Positions 1 through 8,981 of a stretch of 64,000 nucleotides of DNA are shown here, piece by piece (position 1 is the stretch's first letter; the number at the start of each line of letters is the position of its first letter). The translations under genes were made by a program, and so were the position numbers. The notes beneath the pieces are model-generated. The model was not told the origin of the DNA and ran no database searches. It worked only from the letters and a program-made list of their open reading frames with translations. Source of the stretch: Candidatus Aalborgicola bjergmarkensis. Lineage in GTDB: Bacteria; Pseudomonadota; Gammaproteobacteria; Burkholderiales; Burkholderiaceae_C. The stretch is from the NCBI GenBank assembly GCA_016708725.1, contig JADJFE010000002.1, positions 248,001 to 312,000 of the forward strand, in the 5' to 3' direction.

Positions 1-818
1 GCCGTCACAGGTTTTCCGGTAGCCGGAATAAAGTCATAAATGACGTTGACCGGATTCGCCATGGGTACGGCAGCCACACCAGAATTGGAACCATCGGGCG
101 TATTGGTGCCTGTACCACGGGCATTGCCGTACACCTGTATCGTCAGCCGGTGGGTCAGCGTTGGGTCGAAGCTGAGGTCGCCCAGGTCTGCTGCCACCTT
201 GGGTGGCGAAAGTGTGGCAGACGCAACCACATCCTTTGCTTGCCGGATGTCACGGGCAAAGGTGTAGGTGTAGGTACCATTGCCGTTATCGACCAGGGTT
301 CCTTCCCTGTCGGTGGTAGGTGTTCGGGGAGCGGCTGGGTTGATACTGCCATCCGGGTTGTAGGTTGGCACTGTGGTCACGACGTAGTTCACCCACTTAC
401 TGGGGTTACCGTCTTTGCCCGGCACCAGTTTGGCAAGGGAAAACGCGTAGTTGCTCAAAATGCTGACGCCCGTTGATGCGGGTTTGCTTCTGAAGTTCAA
501 TCCAACGACCGGGTTATTCTCCGGGGAACCATCCGAAATGGCGAACGTGACCACCGGAGGACTGTTGATAGCCACCCCACCCACCGTAACAGCAGGTGTA
601 AGCGCTGCAAACTGCTGGGGCGTCAACTTTGCCACATTGACCGGCGACGTGCCGGTAGGAGCAGTTACCGTTGGTACAGCCACAGTGGAGGCATCACTGC
701 TGCTACTGCTACCACCACCGCCGCAAGCTGCCAGCGCCAGCGCCACCACACCTACCGCTGCGAATCTGGCCCACTGCGCAGCAGGCCCATACTTGTCCGG
801 TTGCCGGTCAATTTTCAT
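1..818 (-). CDS. OmcA/MtrC-family decaheme cytochrome lipoprotein, N-terminal part (runs off the left edge)
   Basis: The reverse-strand reading frame is open from the ATG at 818 to position 1, giving 272 codons. The start has a GGAGAG ribosome site five bases upstream. The N-terminus is a lipoprotein signal: a hydrophobic stretch ending in LALAAC followed by a Gly/Ser-rich linker (CGGGGSSSSSD). The rest resembles the N-terminal beta domain of the OmcA/MtrC family: the stretch with FSLAKLVPGKDGNPSKWVNY and later YTYTFARDIR and DPTLTHRLTIQVYG parallels the intact paralogue at 4115-6529. No CXXCH motif lies in the visible part, as expected because the family carries its hemes further downstream. 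It is the last visible gene of the electron-transfer operon, 43 bp after the porin gene. Predicted cell-surface terminal reductase. The heme count cannot be known here. Confidence 0.85.
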   Translation of the reverse strand, partial: MKIDRQPDKYGPAAQWARFAAVGVVALALAACGGGGSSSSSDASTVAVPTVTAPTGTSPVNVAKLTPQQFAALTPAVTVGGVAINSPPVVTFAISDGSPENNPVVGLNFRSKPASTGVSILSNYAFSLAKLVPGKDGNPSKWVNYVVTTVPTYNPDGSINPAAPRTPTTDREGTLVDNGNGTYTYTFARDIRQAKDVVASATLSPPKVAADLGDLSFDPTLTHRLTIQVYGNARGTGTNTPDGSNSGVAAVPMANPVNVIYDFIPATGKPVT

Positions 819-861
819 TTGTCTCTCCTTGGTTGTTAATGTGATCGATACTGGATACTGG

Positions 862-3009
862 TCAGTGGAAACGGTAACTATAGGTTATGCCAATCAAACT
901 GACGGTCTGCGATGGTTTTTGCACCACGGTGCTGCCATCGGAATAGGTGAACGGAACGCCGTTGTAACCCCAGGTCCAGTCGTCCACGCTGGTGCGGTGC
1001 TGCACCAGATCAAGACGTACATCGGAATGCTTGTCCAGCGCATACTTGCCATACAGTTTGAGGGCCGTTTGCCGGTATACCACATCGGGCAAGCCGCCGG
1101 TGGCCGCCAGCAACGCCATGCTGTCCGCCCCGGCGTAAGCATCCAGTTTTTGCGCGTGCACACTCTTGTCATCGCTGTACATCAGATTTCCACCTATCTC
1201 CACTACGCTGGAAAGTCTACCGGTGAACCCGATACCCACGTTGATGTTGGTGTTCTCGATTGCCATGACATAACCAGCGTAGCGTGACTGGTTAAAGGTT
1301 TGCACGCTTTGTGCAAGGTAGCCATTAAAGTTCCAGTTAAAGGACTCGGCATACACCCAGTCAATTCCAAACTGGGACATGCGGCTGTCCTGAAGACCAT
1401 AGACACTGGGCGAATCGAAATGGTCTTTTCCTTCTTCGGCGCTCAATTGCACCGTCAGCTTTTTATTGGGTTGCCATTCGCCGAGCAAACGCAGTTTGTC
1501 CCGCTTGCGATCCGCCAGCATGGGGGTGAATATCGCACTTGGAAGAAACCCGGTGGCGGAATTGGCAACTTCGCTGACTCCACCCGCACCATTGTCACGC
1601 AACCAGTTCGAGCCAGTGCGTTTGCTGCTTGACAGGCTGATTGACCCACTGAAATCCTCGTTCATCTGGCGGCGCAACTCGGTCCGCACGCCATTTTCTT
1701 CGGTCCTCTGCCGCAACGCGCTGACACCATCAATCACACTGCTGGACGTAAATGTGCCGCGATCAATCGCCTCATAATCGGACGCCACGGTCAGCTTGTA
1801 AGCCCCTGGGAACTGCCAACTGGCTTGCAGTTTACCGCTGTCCTTGCGGTTGGGGAGCCTGCGATTGGTATAGGAAATATCTGGACTCGCATAGTTGTAG
1901 TAGGCAATGGGGGTATTGTCGTCCTTGTATTCGTAACGCCAATCTGCCAATAAGGAGAGTCTGTCACTGGGGCGCGAAGTCAACCCCAGGCGCACCAATG
2001 TGGTGTCCACATTGCCGCCTAAATTGGTGATGCCTGTTGGCGCCCCCGCCAAACCTGCACTGGCAAAACTATCGTTCTGGCTGGCGTTGCTGTAGCCCAG
2101 CTTGAAAGTTCCATGGGTACGTTCCGTGAAAGCGTAGTTGCCGCTCACATCAAAATGGTTGGCTTGGTTATCCGGGGCCAATGCCACGGGTTGGTTGAGT
2201 AACGCCTGCAAGCCAGGCCCCAAAGCCAGGAGGCTTCCCAATGGATTGTTCAGGCTACCTGGCACCGACGGATTCAGCGTGGAATTGTCGTTGCGGTAAA
2301 TGGAGCCGTAATACCCCACATGCAGGTGCAGTTTCTCGCGCGCATAACTCAGCCGGGCCTCGATCTGGCTATGGTTGGCGTGAATGGGTTCTGGCAGCAT
2401 GAGCACGGCCCAGCCGAGCTGGGTACTATTGGTATTGGCAGTGCCGCAAGGTGCAATCCCCGTCGGGCAGTTCATGCCAATGCCAAAGAGGCGCGAGCCT
2501 TCCTTGTTTTCACTCTTCAAATCGACATCCAGCTGAAATGCAGAGTCAATAATCTTTGAAAACCCAAGACCCAGCCCCGTGCGCCTGGTCTTCAGTTCGG
2601 AATCAACGCCGTTGTTGGCAGTGATAGTGTATGGATCGTTGCGAACCAGTTCACTGTAGTCTGCGGTGAATTTCCATTCGCCTGGATGCTTCCAGACGAG
2701 ATGCATCTCGCGTGTATCACGAAGCAAATCATCCCCGGAAAAGTCAACCCAGGTAGAAGTTTCCGGCTTGCGTAAATGGTAATCCAGGCTCAACAAGCCC
2801 AGCACATTGCGATCAGACCCTAACCCGTTGTACTGGCCATAAACACCCCGGTCGCCCGTTGAGGCACTCGCACCAAAGTTGAACGTTGCTTCCACGGGCT
2901 GGCTGTCTGTTTCATCCTCAGCCCGTGCTTGCAAACACACGATGTGCGATGCCAGGAATAGGGCCGTCCAACGTGCGCAAGAGGAAAGAACAGATGGTGT
3001 CGTCATCAT
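862..3009 (-). CDS. mtrB: MtrB/PioB-family decaheme-associated outer-membrane porin
   Basis: Encodes 715 residues. A signal peptide ends near AQARA/ED (about residue 30), and the rest has alternating short amphipathic strands and ends in an aromatic-rich strand (SYSYRFH), as in outer-membrane beta barrels. Family members sheath an MtrA-type decaheme cytochrome and carry electrons through the outer membrane. The gene starts 17 bp after the MtrA-type gene stops and is followed 43 bp later by a surface lipoprotein gene, the expected complex order. Two adjacent ATGs (3009, 3006) follow a GGAG; the first is used. I do not see the N-terminal CXXC that Shewanella MtrB carries; the only close cysteine pair is C-P-T-G-I-A-P-C near residue 180. 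Confidence 0.9.
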   Translation of the reverse strand: MMTTPSVLSSCARWTALFLASHIVCLQARAEDETDSQPVEATFNFGASASTGDRGVYGQYNGLGSDRNVLGLLSLDYHLRKPETSTWVDFSGDDLLRDTREMHLVWKHPGEWKFTADYSELVRNDPYTITANNGVDSELKTRRTGLGLGFSKIIDSAFQLDVDLKSENKEGSRLFGIGMNCPTGIAPCGTANTNSTQLGWAVLMLPEPIHANHSQIEARLSYAREKLHLHVGYYGSIYRNDNSTLNPSVPGSLNNPLGSLLALGPGLQALLNQPVALAPDNQANHFDVSGNYAFTERTHGTFKLGYSNASQNDSFASAGLAGAPTGITNLGGNVDTTLVRLGLTSRPSDRLSLLADWRYEYKDDNTPIAYYNYASPDISYTNRRLPNRKDSGKLQASWQFPGAYKLTVASDYEAIDRGTFTSSSVIDGVSALRQRTEENGVRTELRRQMNEDFSGSISLSSSKRTGSNWLRDNGAGGVSEVANSATGFLPSAIFTPMLADRKRDKLRLLGEWQPNKKLTVQLSAEEGKDHFDSPSVYGLQDSRMSQFGIDWVYAESFNWNFNGYLAQSVQTFNQSRYAGYVMAIENTNINVGIGFTGRLSSVVEIGGNLMYSDDKSVHAQKLDAYAGADSMALLAATGGLPDVVYRQTALKLYGKYALDKHSDVRLDLVQHRTSVDDWTWGYNGVPFTYSDGSTVVQKPSQTVSLIGITYSYRFH

Positions 3010-3026
3010 GGGTCGTCTCCGTGCTT

Positions 3027-4097
3027 TCAGCGCATCAAGCGCTGAGGGGTCGCATTGGTCGTCGATGGATTATTGGAGCCGTGTACCTGCGTGTGGCAAT
3101 TCATGCAGCTGCGGCCCTGCCAAAGATTGACGACATTCTTTCCACCCGTTGTGGCTGTGATCAGTGCCGTAGTCTGTCCGGGTGCTGCCAAACCGTAGAC
3201 ACCACTTTGACCACCAACCGCACCCACACCACCGGCGGTATGGGGCGTATGGCACTGCTGGCACAGCATAGGGGCGCGTACCTTGAGCATACCGGGAACC
3301 ACACTGCCATGGGAATTATGGCAATTGGAGCAATCCTCCGCCACCGGGTCGTGCTGGCGCACAAAGGGGCCGCGCTTCTCGGCGTGGCAGGTGTAGCACG
3401 TGTCGTTGGTGCCGTTACGTTTGGTCAGCTTGGCGCCCGCAGAACCATGGACGTTATGGCAATCAGTGCAGCCCATCTTGCCTTCCGGTACCGGGTGGCG
3501 CGAGGGTTTATTCATCTGGGCACGCTGCTCTTTGTGACAGGCGTAGCACATTTCAGTTTGTGTGATTTTCTTTAACACCTTGTCACGTGGGGTATGCACC
3601 TGGTGGCAACTGTCACACGCAATATCAGCCGCCTGGTGCTGACTACCCAACCACAGCGCACGTTTGGCATCCTTGTCATGGCATGACTCACACACACGGC
3701 TGCGCTGGGCAGCAGGAATGGTTGAAACTTTGCCAAAAACCTTGCCAAACGTCACATCCGGGGGCGCACGCTCCTTGGTTTTCGAAGAATCATCCGCAGA
3801 ATCATCGGAATGCGCCTCGCTTGGACCGTGACAATCGACACAAGTGGAAGAGCGCGGATTGGAAGAATCACCCATCGCACGTTTGGCCAAGGCTGCTGCG
3901 GCATCCGCCATAGGCGGCTTGGTAGTGGGTGCTTCGGCGTGGGCGGTACCGCTCATGTCAGGCAAGTCATCCTTGTCATGGCAACTGACACACCCGGCTG
4001 ACCCCCTGACCTCTGCGCCCCAGACGGGGCCGACGAGACCCAAAAGACACAGCGCAACGATGGTGAGTATGTCTTTGATTTGCATGGTGATTTTCAT
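3027..4097 (-). CDS. mtrA: MtrA/DmsE-family periplasmic decaheme c-type cytochrome
   Basis: Encodes 356 residues from the ATG at 4097, beginning with a clear signal peptide (hydrophobic core ILTIVALCLLGLVG, cleavage near VWGA/EV). Ten CXXCH heme sites can be read in order: CVSCH, CVDCH, CESCH, CDSCH, CYACH, CTDCH, CYTCH, CSNCH, CQQCH and CMNCH, spread through the mature protein. The length and ten-heme count fit the MtrA/MtoA/PioA/DmsE group. Its predicted job is to sit in the MtrB barrel and pass electrons from periplasmic carriers to the surface cytochromes. An insertion rich in Ala, Asp and Ser (residues roughly 50-105) separates the first two hemes. A longer upstream reading is possible, but this start directly precedes the signal peptide. 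Confidence 0.93.
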   Translation of the reverse strand: MKITMQIKDILTIVALCLLGLVGPVWGAEVRGSAGCVSCHDKDDLPDMSGTAHAEAPTTKPPMADAAAALAKRAMGDSSNPRSSTCVDCHGPSEAHSDDSADDSSKTKERAPPDVTFGKVFGKVSTIPAAQRSRVCESCHDKDAKRALWLGSQHQAADIACDSCHQVHTPRDKVLKKITQTEMCYACHKEQRAQMNKPSRHPVPEGKMGCTDCHNVHGSAGAKLTKRNGTNDTCYTCHAEKRGPFVRQHDPVAEDCSNCHNSHGSVVPGMLKVRAPMLCQQCHTPHTAGGVGAVGGQSGVYGLAAPGQTTALITATTGGKNVVNLWQGRSCMNCHTQVHGSNNPSTTNATPQRLMR

Positions 4098-4114
4098 TGG
4101 CGATATTCCCAAGA

Positions 4115-6529
4115 TCACTTCTGACCGTGAACCGTGTCCACACCCTTGAACGTGCCACTCGCATGGCAGTCGTTGCAACCCTCCTTGGGCAGACCATGAA
4201 TTTGCGCCTGTGTCTTGTCGCCAAATGCAGCCGGTGGGTCACTGAACGTCGTCACGTGTCCCATAGCCTGTTTCGAGTCGTGACAGGAGGTGCAGCTAGC
4301 CGCCATGGGCGAAATGACCTTGTAACCCGAGGGATCAGCGCCGCTGACACGCGGTGAAACACTGGCGCCCAACGTCCCCAGGTCTTGTTTGTACGAGTCA
4401 TTGATGTGGCAGGCATCGCAGTTGATACCCACACCCGGCCAGGCCACCTCGGCCGCGTAATTCTCGACCGCAGGCGTTCCATCGGCCTTCAACTGTGCTG
4501 AAAGCGGTGCACCACCCGTTGCCGAACTACCATCCATATTGAACACACCCACCACCGCATTACCATACGTAAAAGGACTTGTACGCTTGGAATTCCCATG
4601 GATGCCATGGATCATGCGCTTGAACTGGTACGACTCGTTCAACGCCAGCCCATTGGTCATCATGGTCGATGACGCACGGTTGGCGTCATGGCATACCGCA
4701 CACGACTCGACCGTATTGCGCGCACCATCGTGAAATGCGCTATCAGCCGTGTTGGAGCCAGAGGTTGTACCCAACGCACCATGACAGACATTGCACTTTT
4801 CATTACTGACAACAGCGCGGCGAGGATTCAGGACACTGCCTGTAAGCAAAACATCCTTGTACGTGTGCTGCACAACAACATTGGTCGTGGCTGCGGTACC
4901 CACACGTGTCTTGACATCGACTTTCTTTTCCACCACCTGCCCATAGCTCACCACCCGCGCCGTCCCGGATGCAATCGCGTTATCACTGTCGTCAGGAACC
5001 CGAAGATCAAGTTGAAAGCGGTTACCACCTATGCTGACACCATCCATGGCATAGGCATTCGCCGTGTTGCCACCGTTGTTGTAGGCAGAAAACTCCGTGA
5101 TGGCGGCGGGCTGGCCGTTGGCAATCTGCAATGGCATGTTCTGATAGGCCAGAACAAAACGCAATTTGCCAAACCTGGCTGTATCGGAGCGGACATCCCA
5201 ATTCGTACCATCAAGGGGGTTTGCAAGGGCGTAGGTGACGGAAACCGAGCGCCCTTTTTTGTTGGGCGTGTCGTTGAACACAACACCCTCGATATTCATC
5301 TTGTACTTGGCTGCATTTTCTTCATTCTGATTCCAATGCACCCGCTCCGGGGTAATGCTTGCATCACCCAGATGACAACCCGTACACCAGCTATCGCGCA
5401 TGTCCACGGCCTTTGCCGCAGAACTCTGCAGCATGGTTTTGGCAATAGGCGTGTGGGTGGTGTACCAGGCCGAGCCTTCCTTGCTCGCATGGCACGTCAG
5501 ACAGGCTTCCCTGGAAACCTTTGTTTTCCAGTTATCACCCTGCGGGGTGCTGGGGTTGGCTGCCGAATGGCACACAGCGCAATTACGCAAGTCCTGGGGG
5601 AAACCCACTTCGGAGTAATTGTGTTTACTGTTGCCATAACCCCAGATGGTGTAATCCTCGCCAAGTTGACTCTTGAGCAATTTACCGGCGTGTATCTTAT
5701 GCACCATGGTAGAAAGATTCAGGTTATTGCCACTTTCCGGATCAACCGTTGTGGGGTTGTGGCAGATGACGCAATACTGCGTATCAATGCGTCCGCCACC
5801 ATGCAGTGCAAGCTTGTCGTGGCACCCATTGCACGATGCCACGTCCGTCATCTTGCGCGTTTTGGTCGGGTCCGTAACCATGCGCGCTACACCATCAACC
5901 AAGGTAAAGTCGACATACGGATTGGCCAGCACGGTTTCGCCAGCTGCGTTCTTGTAACTCAGCTGGATGGCAATGCGGTGGGTCAGCGCAGGCTCAAACG
6001 GGATACCAGGCACTGATTTAATGTCGGTCGAGAATGTGTAGGAGTAGTAACCCGCCGGGTTGTACACCAATTGCGCAGCACTCGATGTATCCGTGGTGGC
6101 CTGCGTGGCTGTGGCGAGAACAGGTTTTCCGCCAGGGCCAAAGCCCGCTTGTCCCTTGACCTGCCTGTTGATGTAGCTGACCCACTGGTCCGGTTCGCCA
6201 TTGCTCCCAGGCACCAGTTTGGCGATTGCAAACCGCACATTGGCACTGGTCAGGTCCGTTTTCACCTTGCCATCAGAAAACACGGAAAAATTGACAGTGG
6301 TCGGGCCATTCGTGTTGACCACAGGAACGCCCGCATCCTGAACCACCGTGAAGGGAGCCGATGGATTGATGGCCGTATCGTTGCCGGCAAACGCACTGGC
6401 TGCAGCAATGGCGGAGTTGGCAGGCGAAGCATCCACCGATGCGCTGCCATCACCCCCGCACCCCACCATTGCGGACAATAATGCCAGAGCCACCCCCCAT
6501 CGAATCCACGAAATCAGCGACCAATTCAT
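4115..6529 (-). CDS. OmcA/MtrC-family decaheme c-type cytochrome, outer-membrane lipoprotein
   Basis: Encodes 804 residues from the ATG at 6529, preceded by GGAGAAG. The lipoprotein signal ends in LLSAMVGC followed by Gly-Gly-Asp. Ten CXXCH sites fall in two groups of five: CNGCH, CVICH, CAVCH, CLTCH and CTGCH at about residues 233-385, and CNVCH, CAVCH, CDACH, CTSCH and CNDCH at about 575-790, with heme-free domains before and between. This is the two-pentad, four-domain plan of MtrC/OmcA-type surface reductases. It lies directly upstream of the MtrA-type gene in the same operon. Predicted to pass electrons to extracellular acceptors such as Fe(III) or humics; the natural acceptor cannot be told from sequence. 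A shorter paralogue N-terminus is at 1-818. Confidence 0.93.
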   Translation of the reverse strand: MNWSLISWIRWGVALALLSAMVGCGGDGSASVDASPANSAIAAASAFAGNDTAINPSAPFTVVQDAGVPVVNTNGPTTVNFSVFSDGKVKTDLTSANVRFAIAKLVPGSNGEPDQWVSYINRQVKGQAGFGPGGKPVLATATQATTDTSSAAQLVYNPAGYYSYTFSTDIKSVPGIPFEPALTHRIAIQLSYKNAAGETVLANPYVDFTLVDGVARMVTDPTKTRKMTDVASCNGCHDKLALHGGGRIDTQYCVICHNPTTVDPESGNNLNLSTMVHKIHAGKLLKSQLGEDYTIWGYGNSKHNYSEVGFPQDLRNCAVCHSAANPSTPQGDNWKTKVSREACLTCHASKEGSAWYTTHTPIAKTMLQSSAAKAVDMRDSWCTGCHLGDASITPERVHWNQNEENAAKYKMNIEGVVFNDTPNKKGRSVSVTYALANPLDGTNWDVRSDTARFGKLRFVLAYQNMPLQIANGQPAAITEFSAYNNGGNTANAYAMDGVSIGGNRFQLDLRVPDDSDNAIASGTARVVSYGQVVEKKVDVKTRVGTAATTNVVVQHTYKDVLLTGSVLNPRRAVVSNEKCNVCHGALGTTSGSNTADSAFHDGARNTVESCAVCHDANRASSTMMTNGLALNESYQFKRMIHGIHGNSKRTSPFTYGNAVVGVFNMDGSSATGGAPLSAQLKADGTPAVENYAAEVAWPGVGINCDACHINDSYKQDLGTLGASVSPRVSGADPSGYKVISPMAASCTSCHDSKQAMGHVTTFSDPPAAFGDKTQAQIHGLPKEGCNDCHASGTFKGVDTVHGQK

Positions 6530-6597
6530 CTTTCTTCTCCGACTCGACAAGCTCAGCAAGGGGCGTCCATCAATCCTGACACTACATCATCAACGCA

Positions 6598-6951
6598 TCA
6601 ATGTGACAGGTACCAGTCAGCCATGTTCTTGAGTTCCTTGGGGTCTTTGGTGTCGATGACCTTATGATTTTCCTTCTTGCCACTTCCCTTGGGCCGCAAC
6701 TCAACCTCATAGCCTTCGGTCATGTTTTTAATGGCTTTCTCTTGCCCTTCTGGTTTTCCACGGTACTTGTCCGCAATCTCCTTCATGGAAGGACCCTTTT
6801 TCTCCTTGTCCTCACCATGGCATTTAAGGCAGTCATTGCTCTTGGCCAGAGCCTTGGCCGCCGCAACATCAACAGCTGAATGCGCCGGTGCTGCGACGAA
6901 CAAGGCCGCGCATGCAACCGAAACGAACAGGGACAGTGATTTTTGTGTCAT
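6598..6951 (-). CDS. Periplasmic monoheme c-type cytochrome, predicted His/His ligated
   Basis: Encodes 117 residues with a signal peptide (cleavage near APAHSA/VD) and one heme site CLKCH. The start at 6951 is chosen because GGAG lies six bases upstream; an upstream ATG at 6963 would itself contain the GGAG. The fold resembles small class I cytochromes (GPSMKEIADKYRG after the heme, ADWYL in the last helix). In relatives the sixth ligand is a Met about 17 residues before that Trp; here that position is His96 (KENHKV). This suggests bis-His coordination and a low potential. Its place between the membrane cytochromes and the surface conduit suggests a periplasmic shuttle, comparable in position to MtoD, though identity with MtoD is not shown. 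Confidence 0.8.
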   Translation of the reverse strand: MTQKSLSLFVSVACAALFVAAPAHSAVDVAAAKALAKSNDCLKCHGEDKEKKGPSMKEIADKYRGKPEGQEKAIKNMTEGYEVELRPKGSGKKENHKVIDTKDPKELKNMADWYLSH

Positions 6952-6989
6952 TTGCATCTCCATGATTACTAAGAAATATCAGATTTTCC

Positions 6990-7622
6990 TCAACGATACC
7001 GTCTTTTATTAACAGTCTCATAACCCGTGAGCATCGGCTTGATGTGCGCGAGCAGCGTGTGGCCCAAGGTGATCAGATAGAGGTGCATGATGAGGAATGC
7101 GGTACAGACAATGAACATCAACACATGTACCGTATCAACCATACGTATCCCCCCGAACATGGCCACAATCGACGCAAACTGCGTGACATCCCACAGCAAT
7201 AATCCGGAAAAAAACAACACGGGTACCACCAGAAGCATGATGATCTGGTAAGTCATGATCTGCATCGGATTGAATTTATGGTAAGCAGTTGCCACATGCG
7301 GCTCCACTTCACCAAGAAAAATACCGTGGCCATAGTATTTCAGCTGCTTCCAGAATTCCTGAAAGAATTTGGCTGCATTCATCTCGGGAAGATACACGGT
7401 GATCTTGTCGCTAAACATGTAAAAACCAAGCCACAGGAAGTAGTTGGCAATCAGCAAGAGGCCCACCCAGTTATGCACCATGACTGCCGTTTTGAAGGGG
7501 AATAATTGCACCAGGTCCAGATACCGGATTTGCACCCCCGTGGCGATCATCGTCAAAAAGCCCAAGGCATTGACCCAATGCCATATCCGTACGGGAAGCG
7601 GGTGAATATAGTGTTTTTCCAT
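6990..7622 (-). CDS. Cytochrome b subunit (Ni-hydrogenase/thiosulfate reductase cytochrome b-like)
   Basis: Encodes 210 residues with four hydrophobic segments and histidines placed as in di-heme cytochromes b561 of the hydrogenase/formate dehydrogenase/PhsC type: RIWHWVNA in helix 1, VMVHNWVG in helix 2, VDTVHVLMF and LIMHLYLI near the end. A strong AGGAG ribosome site precedes the ATG. It lies 12 bp after the 9-heme cytochrome gene stops, so the two are very likely translated together. Predicted role: quinol oxidation or quinone reduction in the inner membrane, exchanging electrons with the partner multiheme protein. The cluster carries no CymA/NapC-type tetraheme quinol oxidase, so this pair is the best candidate for that step. 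Confidence 0.85.
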   Translation of the reverse strand: MEKHYIHPLPVRIWHWVNALGFLTMIATGVQIRYLDLVQLFPFKTAVMVHNWVGLLLIANYFLWLGFYMFSDKITVYLPEMNAAKFFQEFWKQLKYYGHGIFLGEVEPHVATAYHKFNPMQIMTYQIIMLLVVPVLFFSGLLLWDVTQFASIVAMFGGIRMVDTVHVLMFIVCTAFLIMHLYLITLGHTLLAHIKPMLTGYETVNKRRYR

Positions 7623-7634
7623 GTTTGTCTCCTG

Positions 7635-8981
7635 CTACTTTCCCTTGGTCTCGTTTTCGGATTGGCTTTCGGCATCAAACTGGCTTTGCATGAAATCCGA
7701 ATGCCGCTGCTCTTTTAGTTTCTCACGTCGGCTCCTGAACATTCTACGGGCAGTCATATGTCCCACAATCACAAGCAAGACCCCCGACACAACTATCAAC
7801 AGCAAATAATCCAGCAATTTGATACGGGTGCTGCCGATGGCATAAAAACCATGCAATGACCCGCCGGCAGTGATAGAACTCAGAACCTCCTTCTCCACGC
7901 TGTGGCGCAAAGGGCGGCCGTCTTGCCCGGCAATCGTCAGCACGATGCTTTGGAACGGCGTCGCGCCCGCAGTGTGACACACCCTGCAATCCTTGATTGC
8001 CCTGGATTTTTCAGCCAATTGGTGCGCCTGAACACCCGAACGCACCTCAAGCCTGCCATTCAGAATGGCCTTATTCCCGGTATTTTCGAGGTTAAATTCC
8101 TTCAGAAAGGTTTTCAATTCCTGCTCGCTCATCCCGGCCTTCTGTTGGTCAGCAGACTGGGCCAGGCGTTCAAACTTTGGAACGCCTTTTTGTTCAATGA
8201 GTTGCTTTTTGTCAACACTATCTATCATACGAAGGTTTACGCGGCGCTGTGCATCGGGAGCATGGCAGACCGGACACGAAATCACGTCAAAATGCAGCGC
8301 AGCATTGGGCAACCAGTCCTCGTGTGAAACTGCTACATCCTTGTGGCATTTCACGCAATTATTCTTGATAGCATCGCCCAACGACGCAGCCTGGATGGAG
8401 TGGGCAGAGTGGCAGTCCGAGCACTGCGGCCCCGTCTTGCCTTTGGCGACACGCTCCAGTCCATGAACATCTTTCGAATAGGCCTTGAAAATGTCTTCAT
8501 GACACCTGGCACAAGGAATCTGTTCGAGCGGGGTAACAATCTTGACAGACTTGACGGTATGCGAGTTGTGGCAATCCGAACAGGTGGGCGCCTTGTCACT
8601 ACCGTCCCTGATCAACGCCGCATGCACTGTGTCTACGTAGAGCTTGACGTTTTCCTTGTGGCAAGAGGTGCAGGATTTGCTCATCTCCAGCGAAAATTCT
8701 CTTTTGCTTGCCACGTGGGAAGGCTCTTTTCCGTGCTCCTTGCTATCCAGATTGTCATGGCAATCTTCACAACTGGTCTTGTTGTGCATCGACTCACGAA
8801 ATGCCTGGGTCGAAATGCTCAAAGGCAGCGTTTCGCCCTTTTCTGTCTTCATTTTCAGACCAGCTTTGTCATGGCATTTCAGACAGGCCAACTCTGCCTC
8901 GTCCAGCTCAACGCCCTCGGCAAAGGCCGAAGAAGCGCCAAGGACAAGCAGAAAAAAAACGAAAACGAAGAAGTCTTTCAT
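7635..8981 (-). CDS. Nine-heme c-type cytochrome with C-terminal membrane anchor
   Basis: Encodes 448 residues with a signal peptide (cleavage near SSAFA/EG). Nine CXXCH sites can be read: CLKCH, CEDCH, CTSCH, CSDCH, CARCH, CSDCH, CVKCH, CPVCH and a late CRVCH. Between the eighth and ninth hemes lies a heme-free stretch of about 100 residues. One transmembrane helix (LLDYLLLIVVSGVLLVIVGHM) near residue 395 is followed by a basic, then acidic cytoplasmic tail. The topology puts the hemes in the periplasm. The start codon overlaps the stop of the upstream 59-residue gene (ATGA). With the downstream cytochrome b it looks like a cytochrome b/c quinone oxidoreductase feeding the Mtr-type conduit. 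I do not recognise an exact named homologue. Confidence 0.85.
   Translation of the reverse strand: MKDFFVFVFFLLVLGASSAFAEGVELDEAELACLKCHDKAGLKMKTEKGETLPLSISTQAFRESMHNKTSCEDCHDNLDSKEHGKEPSHVASKREFSLEMSKSCTSCHKENVKLYVDTVHAALIRDGSDKAPTCSDCHNSHTVKSVKIVTPLEQIPCARCHEDIFKAYSKDVHGLERVAKGKTGPQCSDCHSAHSIQAASLGDAIKNNCVKCHKDVAVSHEDWLPNAALHFDVISCPVCHAPDAQRRVNLRMIDSVDKKQLIEQKGVPKFERLAQSADQQKAGMSEQELKTFLKEFNLENTGNKAILNGRLEVRSGVQAHQLAEKSRAIKDCRVCHTAGATPFQSIVLTIAGQDGRPLRHSVEKEVLSSITAGGSLHGFYAIGSTRIKLLDYLLLIVVSGVLLVIVGHMTARRMFRSRREKLKEQRHSDFMQSQFDAESQSENETKGK

Noticed and set aside
4688..6016. A 442-codon open frame on the plus strand
   Set aside because: It is fully antisense to the decaheme lipoprotein gene with ten CXXCH sites and has no recognisable motif or ribosome site.
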